A stretch of DNA of 64,000 nt from Uranotaenia lowii. Lineage: Eukaryota > Arthropoda > Insecta > Diptera > Culicidae. Where the stretch lies: positions 134,226,394-134,290,393 of the forward strand of contig NC_073691.1 of NCBI RefSeq assembly GCF_029784155.1, read 5' to 3'. The position numbers and the translations under genes were made by a program. Under the pieces are notes generated by a model that was given only the letters and a program-made list of their open reading frames with translations, had not been told where the DNA came from and searched no databases. Shown here piece after piece: positions 23,322 to 34,559 of the stretch (the first letter of the stretch is position 1; the number at the start of each line of letters is the position of its first letter).

Positions 23322-24208
23322 CACACTTAATCTTTTCTCCTGTGGTCGGGACGATTTCGTCCTGTATTTTCAACAGCTGAAATTACAGGACGATTTCAGG
23401 ACAGCAAAACAGTACAGGAAAACAACTGTCAAAATGTCCTGTGCGTTCGAAACGCTTTCCTCCCGAGATTTGTAGGGAATTCTGAATTGGTTTCCTGTAC
23501 GTTCGGAACCGTTTTTTTTAAATGCCAACCATGCAAAAAAAAAAAATTAAAAATAAAAGCAACACAGATTATGAATGAATAAATAGAGTATTTATTTCCA
23601 AACATTTTATTTTATCACAAGATCTATTTTAAAAATTGTCGCACGAAGTTCACAATAGCTGGAAGAACACACGGAACACTAATAACAAAAACACGGATTA
23701 TGGAACCTATCATGGGAAGCCTTCCCAGGAGTTTAGCAGCGGAGGCATAACTGCCCCTGTTGCGGAGAACTCGCTCTTTGACAACGCCTTCAAATCCTTC
23801 GAAATCAGCAGCTAGACACTGTTGTCATTGCTCTTGAACTGGTAATTTTATCGTACTGATTTAACTTACTTTGAACAGCGATTAAATCTGTCGTGCAAGA
23901 AGCTGTAAAACGAACTTAACACGACACACATAGACAAGTTGCGAAAAAAACTTTTGTTTTTTTTTTCATTCACAACGGCGAAACGTGATTCAGGAAGAAA
24001 CGGTCCCGACATTAAATCAAATACCTGAAATCTTGTTCGAAGTTTCTTTCGAATTTCAGGAGAAATTGAGTGCTACGGGAGTCGGTTTGCTATCTCCCAG
24101 TGCCACAGGAAAATCTTTTGTTTTTGACATTTCAAGTGTCATTTTGAACTGTTTTCCTGTGATTCAGAGGATCATAGTCCCGAGCGGAATAATTGCAATC
24201 TTAGTGTG
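23322..24208 (-). mobile_element. CAC...GTG TIR element with a central minigene (copy c1)
   Basis: The element starts CACACTTAATC and ends CTTAGTGTG, flanked by TA on both sides (23320-23321 and 24209-24210). Its left end, about 180 bp, is the reverse complement (roughly 80% similar by eye) of the right end of the element at 31728-32735. The last 60 bases of the other end also match, but the interiors differ. ACAGGA/TCCTGT motifs are repeated in both subterminal regions. Minus-strand gene-like sequence lies in the middle. Confidence 0.75.
23624..23818 (-). CDS. Putative terminal exon of a small spliced gene in element c1
   Basis: On the minus strand a GTAAGT donor at about 23869 and a CAACAG acceptor ending at 23819 bound a possible 51-bp intron. 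After it a frame of 64 codons is open to TAG at 23626-23624, followed by an ATAAAATAAAATG signal about 15 bases on. The peptide is basic at first (VVKERVLRNRGSY) and strongly hydrophobic later (MIGSIIRVFVISVPCVLPAIV), like a membrane segment. The upstream ATG exon (MCVVLSSFYSF...) is in a phase that does not join this frame, so the copy is either decayed or spliced otherwise. No known domain. Confidence 0.3.
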   Translation of the reverse strand, partial: CLAADFEGFEGVVKERVLRNRGSYASAAKLLGRLPMIGSIIRVFVISVPCVLPAIVNFVRQFLK

Positions 24209-24238
24209 TAGTACATATTTTACACGTCCAAAAAAATA

Positions 24239-25455
24239 AAGAGTGATACGGTCAAAATTTGGTCAATATCAACTTGACGCATTTCTTTCAATTTTGCATT
24301 TAAAAAACATGAACACCCCTCATTTTGAAGGTGTGTGTGTGTGTGTAGAATGTTGCTCCTATTTTGATTTTGGATTTCACTTTTCAGTTGTCAAAATGCC
24401 GTCCAAGAAAGAAGAGCAGCGTATCAAAATTTTGCTCGCGCATCGCGAAAATCCGAGCTACTCGCACGCAAAGCTGGCAAAAGCGCTAAAAGTTGCCAAA
24501 TCAACTGTTACAAATGTAATTAAAGTGTTTGGGGAACGTTTGTCGACAGCCAGGAAGTCTTGATCGGGGGGAAATCGCAAACCGAAAGCCACTGAGGTGA
24601 CAAAGAGAGTTGCCGGTAGTTTCAAGCGAAACCCTAACCTCTCTCTCCGAGATGCCGCAAATAAGCTGGGTGTACCGTCTACAACCGTGCATAGAGCCAA
24701 AAAACGACCCGGACTATCAACTTACAAGAAGGAAGTGACTCCAAATCGCGATGATAAACAAAATACGACGGCCAAAGCGCGATCCCGGAGGCTGGAATTT
24801 TATACGGCAAAAGGAAGGGGAAAGGTAGCAGATATTTTCAAGCACATGAAACTTTCAAAGTTTGCGTAAAAATATCTGGTTTGGCAAGCCATCTGTACCT
24901 GTGGCTTGAAAAGCAGCATTTTCATAGCTTCCGGGACGGTCAACCAAGAAATTTACGTGAAAGAGTGTTTCAATAAACGTCTGCTGCCTTTCCTGAAGAA
25001 ACACGGTTGTTCCGTACTGTTTTGGCCGGATTTGGCATCTTGCCATTACGGTAAAAAGGCCATGGAGTGGTACGCCGCCAACAACGTGCAGGTAGTTCCC
25101 AAGGACAAGAACCCTCCCAACACGCCAAAGCTCCGCCCAATTGAGAAATACTGGGCTATTGTCAAGCTGAACCTAAAGAAGACCAAAAAAACTGCTAAGG
25201 ACGAGCAGCACTTCAAGGCAAACTGGCTTTCTGCGGCAAATAAGGTGGACAAGGTGGCTGTACAAAATCTGATGGCAGGGGTAAAGCGTAAGGCCCGGCA
25301 ATTCGGATTTGGAAAAGTGGAAGCCTAACTGAATATTTTTCCTAAATTTTATACTAATTAAACTTGAAAAAGAAATTTAATGAGATTTTTTAAATAAACG
25401 ATTTCACCGATTTACACGCGTTTTCCCTTGACCAAATTTTGACCGTATCACCCTT
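24239..25455 (+). mobile_element. ITmD37E-type mariner transposon, inactive
   Basis: Terminal repeats contain GTGATACGGTCAAAATTTGG on the left and its reverse complement on the right. The site is flanked by TA (24237-24238 and 25456-25457). Length is 1217 bp. The transposase has a D(37)E catalytic spacing (see next entry). DD37E mariners of this type were described from mosquitoes. A GT microsatellite lies at about 24331-24346 inside the left untranslated part. Confidence 0.92.
24396..25328 (+). pseudogene. DD37E mariner transposase, dead copy
   Basis: All parts lie in one frame. 24396-24563 encodes a helix-turn-helix start (KLAKALKVAKSTVTNVIKVFG) and ends at a TGA where CGA is expected. 24564-24866 continues with a second HTH-like region and the FYTAKGRGK segment, ending at a TAA at 24867-24869. 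24870-25328 holds the C-terminal catalytic region with FWPDLASCHYG and RPIEKYW; 37 residues separate D from E. The region that should hold the first catalytic aspartate is missing between ARSRRLE and FYTAKG, a deletion of perhaps 70 codons. Two stops plus the deletion make it inactive. Confidence 0.92.
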
Positions 25456-25943
25456 TATTTGTCTTATGCATATGAAAGCTAAAGTTAATGTCTACATCAT
25501 GTAGTCAAGAAATATTTTTTTAATTTTTTTTTAATAAAAGGGTCACAAGAAGTTCAAAAAAGTGGTCTGAAAAACATACTTTTCATTCGATCGCTAGTAA
25601 AAACTGTTTGAGCGATGGTAGAGTTTTTGAACAATATTAATACAAAATTTATTTTAATTCTAACATTTTGTTGTCTTTAGATTTTTGATGCAACAAAAAT
25701 TGAATTTACCGGAATTTTTCAAAGTTGACTGCATTGAGCGTTTTTTACAAATTGCAATTTCATCTGTTTTTGTGGTCCACCGTCAGGTTGTACCCGGATT
25801 TTCAGTGCTTTTACTTTGTTTGGACCTATAAAAAGTATATTCATTGGAAAGCAAATTTAATCTACATTTTAGTGAGGTGCCACAATTCACGCTGTGAGAT
25901 TTCACAAAATTATGAAAATTGTAAACGTAAAATCATTCAATCC

Positions 25944-26172
25944 TTTAAACTTTTTTATTTTTATTTTAAATTAACCAAAATTGATGTAAAACATAAAACT
26001 AGCATTTTTGAATTTGGCTTAATTATATTAGTTTTAAGGAGAATAACTTGGTAAAAATTATGTTTTTACTGTTTAAAACTAATATAATTAGGGCGAATTA
26101 AAAAAAAAATCATGCTAATATTACGTTTTACATTAATTTCGATTAATTTGAAATGAAAATAAAAAATAAAAA
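25944..26172. repeat. Inverted repeat with arms of about 95 bp
   Basis: The arm at 25944-26038 ends TTAATTATATTAGTTTTAAG. It is matched in inverse from 26075 onward by TTTAAAACTAATATAATTA..., with TTTTACATTAATTT and AAATGAAAATAAAAAATAAA completing the arm. The loop is about 35 bp, so it could form a strong hairpin in DNA or RNA. Confidence 0.7.
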
Positions 26173-26470
26173 AATGACCAAAAATCGTCGTTTTTGGATG
26201 TTGCCAAAAACGAACGGTCTTGCTCGGGTGTTGCCAAAATCGAATGCTGCGATAATCGAACGGAGTCTGTACTGCCGCTATTCGCAAGACTGTCCCATAT
26301 GCATTTTCGTCATTTTTCAGTTTATCTCAAAAATCGTTCAAAGACAGTTAGTTCTTCAATTTAGACTAAAAACTTTCATAACTTTGTTCTCAACATATAT
26401 GAAAAAAATACCAAGTCATGTCTGTCCCATATGAAATATACCCGCAAAGCTGTTCCATATGTCTATTTGT
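26173..26470. repeat. MITE-like repeats: TTGCCAAAATCGAA and GTCCCATATG motifs
   Basis: Two direct copies of GTTGCCAAAA(A/T)CGAA (about 26200 and 26232) resemble the right end of the MITE at 50689-50940. GACTGTCCCATATG near 26289, CTGTCCCATATG near 26421 and CTGTTCCATATG near 26450 match the arms of the palindrome at 28168-28232. End points are unclear. Confidence 0.5.
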
Positions 26471-27511
26471 ACAGAATGCTTTAAATTTGCTCCTCTAATT
26501 TACGTTAATTTTACAAATATTCATACAATGTGTGCGACAAAATAAGCATTCATTAAAATACCGAATGGTAGACCTGATAAAACAGTGCAGTGAAGTCAAA
26601 AATAACAATTTCCATAATTTTTACAAGCTAAGTTTAGCCTAATGGGTAAATTCCACCAAACTGTTTTTTTTTATTTCGCATGAGGCTTATTGAAAAACAT
26701 GTAAAACATGGAGCAGCTACAAAGCCATATTTTTTTAAGGTTTTTGTCATACTGTTACTTGCTGCTTGGACTTTCATAAAACCAAAATAAAGAAAATACG
26801 CGTACGCGTACGCGTAGCACAGGCGTAAGTCATATCGCGACATTTTTAAATGAGAGACATCCATGCTAGCATGATGTTCATTTATTTACGTTGTCTGTCG
26901 ACTAAAATTTTCAAAACAATTTCTTTAATGGATTAAAGGAATTTAGGCATTCAGTTCGAATTGAAATCTTTGTTTTAGTATAATGATTTTGAATTCAACC
27001 GCGCATACCATCGATGTAAGATTTTTCATATTTCAGAATCGAAATAAATTTTAAATGAGATCATCGGAATCAAATGAGGAGATCCTTTTGCTGGTCATCA
27101 ACTAAATAAAGAACTGAGATTGGCTAATTACATTTATTTTTTACAACATTATTTTAAATGCTTCGCCACACCCAGTGATAACTATTTGCCAAGTGCCAAT
27201 CCATATTAAAACTCTTCCGAAATAAACGGTGGCAGAAAACTTTCATTTTTGAAAGCCTGGTAAATCGACGGAAGTGGTTGAAGCTCTGAACTGCTCAATG
27301 ACAATCGGAACAGGATCAGCGAGCTCTTGATTATCCGAGTTGCTGGATAATACCTGAATCCGGACTAGAATGGGTTTTCTATCTTCCCCATCAACCGGAA
27401 GCTTCTTGAATGACAAAAACTGACGTTTCCTCAAAGTCGGAAAATCTGACGCGATTCCGTGGTAAAGCTAGCTGGCCAAGGGTTAGTCCATTTTCCACGT
27501 TCTTGTTAAAC
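26471..27511. other. No recognisable gene
   Basis: AT-rich sequence. A short (CGCGTA)n-type simple repeat lies at about 26799-26817. Small minus-strand ORFs at about 26634-26864 and 27243-27434 have no recognisable domain. Confidence 0.5.
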
Positions 27512-27748
27512 CAGGGGTGAAATTATGAATCCTATTCGATTCGAGTTACCCGTTTCGAGTTGAACTCGAATCGAATTAGAATCAGTATTACGAATCTCGT
27601 TCGAGTTCTAAATTTTAACGTACTAGATTTCGAGTAAATCGGGTAGTAGATCATCTCGAAACGTTCCATTCGAATCGAGATCTGTAATGCCAAAGTTGGT
27701 CGAATCGAACGAAACTCGATTGTTTCGAGTTCCATAATCCCGCCCCAG
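27512..27748. mobile_element. Small TIR element rich in TTCGAGTT repeats
   Basis: CAGGGGTGAAATTATGAA on the left resembles the reverse complement of the right end, CTGGGGCGGGATTATGGAAC. The interior is built from repeated TCGAGTT/AACTCGA and GAATCGA. A CAGGGG end suggests hAT, but no 8-bp duplication was found. Confidence 0.5.
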
Positions 27749-28167
27749 ATTTCGTTTTCAGACTTTTATTGACATGAAACGAACACTACTTACCTTTCCT
27801 TAGACATGAGCCTGGTGAGTTTTATTCGTTCATGATTTTTTCTTGAGATGTCCCGGAAACAGCTCGAACTTTATTGCATGCTGTCGATGCATGCTGTCGA
27901 TGCAATTACGAGATTTTTTGTAAATAAACGAACACGACCAAACTGGGTTGGCATGATACAAAGGTCATGCAACAATAATTCCTGTCAGCAACATGATGAC
28001 AGAAACATTGAATGCTTTGATAGCGTCGCTTTATGACAGAATTTTCAAAGAGATGATATTCATATAGATTACTTTGTTAAGTTCAGACGACCCTGAGCGA
28101 TATTTATCAGCACTGTTATAGCGCAGATAGAGAGAGTCAAATGATCAACTGACAAAAGAAAAGCCAA
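27749..28167. other. No recognisable gene
   Basis: Short ORFs only. A local duplication of gcatgctgtcgatgca occurs at 27879-27905. Confidence 0.45.
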
Positions 28168-28232
28168 ATATGGGACAGCTTTGCGGGTATATTTCATACG
28201 CATGCGAAATATACTCGCAAGGCTGTCCCATA
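28168..28232. repeat. Near-perfect 65-bp palindrome
   Basis: TATGGGACAGCTTTGCGGGT followed by ATATTTC is mirrored by GAAATAT and ACTCGCAAGGCTGTCCCATA around a CGCATGCG centre, with only a few mismatches. Half-arms of the same sequence occur at 26289-26460. Confidence 0.8.
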
Positions 28233-30717
28233 ATTATTTTCTCCTCTGCATCAGCAACTTCCAAAGCAAAAAAACATTGGACGAAATTCTACAACAATTA
28301 TCTTAATATCTGTGAAGAAAAAAATAGAAAAGGTGAAGTTTCAACCGAGATATCCAGGAGACTTGATCCTTTATTCGGGGTGCCCAGACCCTAGGCAAAA
28401 TTCTAGAAAAATCCGAAGATAAAAGATCCGTTGACTAGTTTTTGCCATATAAGTGCTCATTTCACAGTTTTTAAGTATCCGACAAAGAGAATTCAGAAAG
28501 TTTGTCTACTACCCTGATGTCATTGCATTCTTTATGACGCTATTTTCTAGTTTTTACATAGATACAGTATTTTTAGTTCTTTCAACAGATTATTACTTGT
28601 TAAACATTAGTTGTGTAACTGTTATTAATCATTTCATGATAACCAATGATCACGATCCATTCCAAAGATAAAAATATCTTTTTGGACTTTAGGGATCAAT
28701 TATATCCATTACCAGGGCCGAAGGACGAACCGCCTCATGGGAGGGTTTTGGAGGCTGTTTTCAAATGTAATAATTTTACTTAAACAATGCATGGATATTT
28801 TTTGTAATTTTAGTGGGTACTATTTAAGTTAATTTTAAAGTTTTTTTACATTAATAGTTTTCCGTACATAAAAGTTACTTTTAAAATATGTCCTGAAGTC
28901 AGATGAATTTTTTTTACAAAGCTTTCAGCAACAAAATGAGGAACTTACTTTCACCGATGGTTCAAATCTTTGAATGTGCAGATTTAGTTCATTTGATTTG
29001 AGTGTAACACATGTTTTTAAAAGTCTACAATCTCTTTAAAATTTACTTATTCTATGCTTAAATGATTTAAGTTAAATCATATAAACTGAATCTACCAAAC
29101 TCTTGAGCAAAGTATTTTAACCATCGATGTAAATAAATCAAAATTTCAAAAGTTAAAGAAAAATATTAAAATTAGCGGTTCAAACGGATTAAAGCAAATG
29201 TGATCCAAACTGAGGATGTAAGTTCGAAAAAAATTGGCTCTTGTTAACTCTTGTACATGTTTTAAAACCTAATATTTCTCCTTAAGAATCAATTCCATTA
29301 TTAAGATCTTTAAATAATTAAAGGTTTTTGTAATGAACAAAATTTGCTGAATAAACTAAAATTCTACTTTGTATACGTGATTTCCAGTTTATTTTTTTTA
29401 TATAAACTAACTTTGATTAAAAAATTTAAATTTCAAATTGAACTAATAATCAAAACTACGATTTACATTCATCAACGAAACATTCATCTTTACATTTTTA
29501 TCTTGATTTTAAAACTCATTTACGAATCTGATTATGATTTTCAATTCTGAATTCTCATTAAGAAGCTTTGTTGAGTTTGAACTCTGCATAAGAATTAAAC
29601 TTAAGAACATATAAATATGAAACTTAAACTCAGGATGGTATCTTATTCTCTTTTTAATATTCCGAAAATTATTATTTAAACATCAAAAAGAATATAAGCT
29701 AAGGAAGTGATTCATCAAATCATCAGTTTTGGACAAGTTCGAGCTAAATTTCTATCAACAAGTAAGATTTTTTTTTAAAACTGTAACAGAATTCTGAACC
29801 TGGGATCATTTTCCAAGAGTTTGACATCAGTTCTAAGTCAAGATTGTTACTCTTTAATAACCTGAATCATATAAATTTGGTTTTAACATTTTGAGTGAAG
29901 AGTAAAATACCTCGCTTGCTTTTTGGACTCTCACACAGTGGTTCAAATCCCGAAAAAGCAGGAAAAAAGCCTATTTTTCAAGTGTGCGATAACATTTTTT
30001 ATGTTGGAATCGAATCTCCAATATTCAAGGAACGTTATGATGTAATAAGATATATCGAAAACTTAAACACAAGAATTAAAAATAGGATTTTTTTATTCTT
30101 AACCCAAAACAACTGAAAAAGCATATATATAATTTTAAAAATTTATATATGTCAAGTGATATATTTAAATCTATTCACGAATTGGAGATGAAATACGTCC
30201 TCAATATCATGAACTAATGAAGTTTCGCTTGATTAGAACCCAAAATTTGATGATAGAAATTTTTCGATTTACTCTATTTATTTTTTGGAAGCGAAAATAT
30301 ATAGCTTGCGCTGCCGATCGCCGTGGTAAATTATGTAGGAACGGTGAAAACCTCATCAAAAACATTTCTTAAATCAGCTGCTAGTTTTTGCTATATTTTG
30401 AATACGATGTCTTCAAGTGGAACGCTGTTTGGTTCAAAAAAGAAATTTTTAAAGTTTTTATACCGAGTAAACCAAGCATAGTTTGCTTCGTTATATATGC
30501 AAATTCACCATGAAACTTCAGTTTTAGTATACATACAACTTACCTAAAGAAATTTTGAAGCCTAAATTTAATTTTTACAAAAATATTCATAAATTGTTGA
30601 AATACTTTCAATTATCCAATAAAAATCTCAACCCCCTTTTCGGCAATAATTGAAAAAATAGAAAAATTAAAAAAAAAATCAATTTCTAATTTTTTCCAAC
30701 TTTTTGCCTGTTATTTT
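28233..30717. other. No recognisable gene
   Basis: Very AT-rich sequence of about 2.5 kb with no ORF of interest and no transposon ends that I could pair. Confidence 0.55.
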
Positions 30718-30895
30718 ACCAAAAAGGCTTTTTATTGATTTTTTCTTACTTTTTTTCAATTTGTAACCACTGTGCCTCAGTGATTCAAAATTTAAAAAAA
30801 GTAAGAAAAAATCAATAAAAATTTAAAAAAAAGTAAGAAAAAATCAATAAAAAGCCTTTTTGTTAAAGATTACATAGGAGGGGGGGGGGGGGGGG
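30718..30895. repeat. A/T-rich hairpin followed by a 16-base G run
   Basis: CAAAAAGGCTTTTTATTGAT at about 30719 returns as ATCAATAAAAAGCCTTTTTG near 30843-30862. The right arm contains a tandem duplication of AGTAAGAAAAAATCAATAAA. A pure G run occupies 30880-30895. The whole is a typical unstable low-complexity site. Confidence 0.75.
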
Positions 30896-31725
30896 TCAAT
30901 CCTCAAAACTCCCGCTGGTACTACGGCCATGCCCATAACATACACATTGGAAAACTTTTTCTTTTTCTTAAAAAAATTGAGAACTTACTATTGCTTTAAA
31001 AATATGGCATTATGAAGTTCATATTACATTCAAACGATTGACATATTGGAATAAATATTTTATTTAATTATATTTTTTTCATGTGAGAAACATTTTAAAG
31101 TGAATAAATAGATCTTCCAATCATTTTTTGTTAAAATTTTCAAACAAAGTTTAATAACGTGAAAAATATATATTTTTTTAATAAGTTGAGATAACAGCAT
31201 TGTTGTTTTGCTCTATTTGGCACATTTTTCTAGAACATTTGTTATTTGTAAGACATTTCGGCTTCGAAATATAGCGAAGGAATCAAGTATCCCCAGCGAT
31301 GAAGTATCCTCCTTATTCTCTTCTAATGATATAAGATGAATGAGCGATCCTTCAATTGACACTCAATCGGGTTCAGCAACTGTTCAGCAATTTACCTGTT
31401 TCATTGGTCATTTATTAGCTGTTAGTGATCGGAACTTTAGTAAGCAGCGCTAACTTTTTCTGCACATGTAGCGATTTTAATTAGCAATCGCTAACATTGA
31501 TTCAGTTAGCGAGTTAGTGATGCCGAAAACTGTCTTTTTTTTTGCATTTGAATATCATAAAATTTCTTAGTATTTTTATTTTGGAAAATTATGTATCTCT
31601 CAAATTTTTATTGGATTTTTCATCAAGAAAATTTGCTTAATATGCTAATAATTTTTCTAACTACGGCGATGTTGTCCCAGAAACTTTAAATCTTTTGAAG
31701 CATAAGTTGTAGGTATGGTTATCTG
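30896..31725. other. No recognisable gene
   Basis: AT-rich. 31420-31520 repeats TTAGCGA/GCTAAC wording several times, possibly a small decayed MITE. Confidence 0.45.
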
Positions 31726-31947
31726 TACACACTAAGATTGCAATTTCCCCCCTCAGGATAATGACTATCCGAATCACAGGGAAATTGCTTGATTTAAACG
31801 AAGTTCGAACGAAACCCCTCTCGAATCTCGGGGCGCTTCATTTCTTCTGAAATTCGCGATGAAATTCCTACGAACGTACAGGTGATCGCACAATCGTCCT
31901 GTATCACGGGAGAACCTCAGCTGTCAACCGTTTTTTGTCTCGCTTTT

Positions 31948-31955
31948 TATAAATA
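31948..31955 (+). promoter_or_regulatory. Candidate TATA box of the c2 minigene
   Basis: TATAAATA lies 93 bases before the proposed ATG at 32048. This spacing fits a short 5' UTR. In an AT-rich genome the match alone is weak evidence. Confidence 0.35.
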
Positions 31956-32047
31956 GTTTTTCTTTTTCGCCTTTGGCGGAAAGAAACGTAAAGTTTCCAT
32001 TTGTGACGACAAAGCCCAAAGCAAACATCAAGGAAATCAGCGGCGAA

Positions 32048-32471
32048 ATGTTGCTCTTACGGCCATTTAGGACACTTCCTCCAGACGAGCCATCCATCAG
32101 CCAAGGAAAAACAGTGAAAAAAGTGAGCCGTAAATTGTGTTGTCTTAAAAAAAAAAGAAGTAATTCACTTGATACCACTATCGAAAATTCTTATTTGTTA
32201 TCTATTTCATAGATGCGGCCAGGATTCAGCGGAAACATCGGTGATGCTGGTAGCCAGGCGGGAGGAACCTCTACGCCAAGGGATCTACCGGCCGTTGAAA
32301 TTGGCCGTCGCAACATACTTTGTTGCACACCAAGTTTCAGGTATTTGTTGTCAGAATAAATAGTTACATGAAGAATTACATTCCATTGTTTTTTTTTTCA
32401 GGCAATATACCGGAAGAATACAAACAGAATGCAGCAGCCATTTGATATTATTAAAAAAAATTCATCAATAA
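32048..32471 (+). CDS. Unrecognised 90-residue protein, three exons, inside TIR element c2
   Basis: Exon 1 is 32048-32122 (25 codons from ATG), then a GTGAGC donor and a 90-bp intron ending TTTCATAG. Exon 2 is 32213-32340 (42 codons plus two bases), then a GTATTTG donor and a 61-bp intron ending with a T-rich tract and CAG. Exon 3 is 32402-32471 and ends CAA TAA, whose bases overlap an AATAAA signal at 32467-32472. The frame stays open across both junctions (phases 0 and 2). The peptide is basic, with MRPGFSGNIGDAG, ILCCTPSF and ECSSHLILLKKIHQ; no known domain or signal peptide. The exon 1 frame is also open upstream to about 31940, so the true start could be earlier. It may be a captured host gene fragment, the tail of a larger transposon gene, or a real minigene. 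Confidence 0.45.
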
Positions 32472-32735
32472 AAGTTCATTCAATTTTAACATGGGTTTTT
32501 TGTGCGAAATATATCCGTATTTTACATGTAAATTTTGAAAGAAAACAGTCTCGAGGCTACAGGATAATTTAGAAACCTTCCTGCAAACCACAGGAGAACA
32601 TCGTTTCGACCCTACAGGTAATTTTGACAGTTGTTTTCCTGTAGTGATTTTCTGTCCCGAGATTTGTCCTGTAATTTCAGCTGTTGAAAATACAGGACGA
32701 AATCGTTCCGACCACAGGAGAAAAGATTAAGTGTG

Positions 32736-33692
32736 TAGACATGAGTTTTTTTTTCAAACCATTGAAGTTGAAAAGTGTAGCATGGTATCACAGTTGGCGG
32801 TATTTCTGAAATTTAAATCAACGAAAAACAGATCTTCATTATTGGGAGACGGAATTCATGGAGTGGATTTGAAAAATTTATGTTTTTCCATCATCCAAAA
32901 AAATCAATTCCCCAATATCGTAATTATTGATGAGAAAATTCAATGCAATCAAAGAGTTTTTTCAACAACATACTGCTCGAATTAATCATCGTTAGAACAA
33001 CAAACGGAATAAAACGATTTCTAGCGGATAGGCTAAAATTTCATTGTAATTTGCCAGAAGATGCAAAAATTTATAAATCATAATTCTCCCCTAGGCTTTC
33101 TATCATCTGCCGAAAAGTCAACCAGATACCAGCTAAGAGCTAGACTAGCAATTTAAAGCACGCAGAAGCTGCCTTAAAATCGAATAAAAAACGGAAGAAA
33201 CTTCGACCAACATTATTTAAACTTTATGCCGACAAAAACGCGCCTGATGGGTCGATGAAATTGGTATTTCGTTTTCCATCCACATTTACCTACCATTTCT
33301 TCTGTTACGGTGTTTTCCCTTGCTTAGCATACTTGCAGGCGCGTATCTTTCCAGCAGCGAACCATATTATATGTTGGAACATTGTCAGTCGTGCGAGCAT
33401 AAATCTACCGTGACATGAACATCATTGCTCGACGAAACACACTTTGCCCATTTTATAGTCATTTTATCGTGTGCGTTCTTTTCCTTTGCATTGTCAATGT
33501 CAGCAGCGGAAAGTGACTGCTAGAGAAGAAAATTAAACTTCCAGCTTTCCCAGCACGCGGTCCAGTTTCAGGAACGGTTAATAAGGCCGGAAATTTGGTA
33601 AACAAATGTAATATTTTGTCATTGTGGCATGGCGTTTAAGATCGATATTCTATTTGAGTGAATTTAGCTATAAATGAAAAATAAATTAGGTA
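32736..33692. other. No recognisable gene; 33100-33650 may be unique host DNA
   Basis: 33100-33650 is less AT-rich and free of obvious repeats. It has a tttccagcagc... stretch and a ccagtttcag splice-like site at about 33561, but no ORF that I can support. Confidence 0.45.
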
Positions 33693-34387
33693 CCGTAAAC
33701 AGGGGGAGCTTTGATCATCGGAGTTAATAAATCAACATGAAATTTTTGCAGATAATCATCATTAACTAAGTCTGAAGTTAAAATATCTGAAAACTGTTTT
33801 CAACGTTTGAAAGCCTATATATTGAGTTTCAAAAATGCAAAATTTGGTTTGTAGTTGGAGATTTTTTATTGAACTTTAAATCTATTTTTTAAAGGTTTAA
33901 AGGATTTTTTTTTTCGAAGAATCACAAGCCAACACTTCTCCTGATAAAATGATAGCATTTAGAAGCAAATGTGTAGTTTTATATGAAAGTTTAACTTTTT
34001 TCATTTGTGTAGGTATAGTTTTAGAGTTGTTTTGATCATTCTATGATAAGTTTTGGATATTTAAAGAAAGGGACATTTTCTATGAGGAAGCCTGTATAGA
34101 ACAAATGGCTGAAACCCTTTCAAGTGGTTTAGTTTGAATAAAAAAGGAACATGTTGAGATAAGTTACAACCATAGTGATAAAAGTTACCCCGAAACACGA
34201 AATCTGGTTTTGTAACAAAAATTAAGTTCTAGCCACTTGTCGTTTGAATATTCTACTATCAATGATAATGCTTTATACTACTTACCTCAGTGAGTATTTT
34301 AAAACTTTTTAGTGTTACAAAAAGCAACCCCTTCCAAAATATTTGAAAATGAATTGAAAAAGTGATCAATGTTCCCCCATTTTATGG
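33693..34387. mobile_element. TA-flanked MITE, family X copy 1
   Basis: CCGTAAACAGGGGGAGC.TTGATCA on the left matches the reverse complement of TGATCAATGTTCCCCCATTTTATGG on the right, flanked by TA (33691-33692 and 34388-34389). Interior blocks such as AAAATATCTGAAAACTGTTT and CTCCTGATAAAATGATA recur in copies at 59991-63310 and, more diverged, at about 57860-58470. Confidence 0.85.
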
Positions 34388-34559
34388 TATATCAGAAAAG
34401 CGGGAAAATTTGAAATGAAACTCTTTCTGAAGATGGAGAAACCTCCAGATACACCAACAGGGATCTTTGGCTACAGAGACATGCATAGTGAGTTAGTTGA
34501 ATATTCGGCCATAATTTCTCAAGACCAATCCTAACCCGATATCGTAAGTTACTATACTT

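Larger units (their letters stand above)
23092..25700. mobile_element. Diverged TTAA-type MITE relative, carrying two nested elements
   Basis: TTAA at 23088-23091 is followed by CCCTCATCCGC. The next 230 bases resemble the interior of the piggyBac-like MITE at 14705 (acatgc.tcaggaaaa.tgct wording at about 23298-23318). After the two insertions (23322-24208 and 24239-25455), matching sequence resumes at about 25470 (atgaaagctaaagtta...). The same family appears at 49363-50275. The right boundary was not found. Confidence 0.5.
31728..32735 (+). mobile_element. CAC...GTG TIR element with a three-exon minigene (copy c2)
   Basis: Starts CACACTAAG and ends CTTAAGTGTG, flanked by TA (31726-31727 and 32736-32737). 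Both ends are shared, in opposite orientation, with the element at 23322-24208. ACAGGA/TCCTGT and TCTCGGGACAG motifs recur in both subterminal regions. The middle carries a compact gene unlike the one in the other copy. Length 1008 bp. Confidence 0.78.

Noticed and set aside
31970..32075. KKRKV nuclear-localisation-like string in an alternative frame of the c2 element
   Set aside because: That frame ends in a stop before the splice donor and does not join the downstream exons; the match is probably chance.
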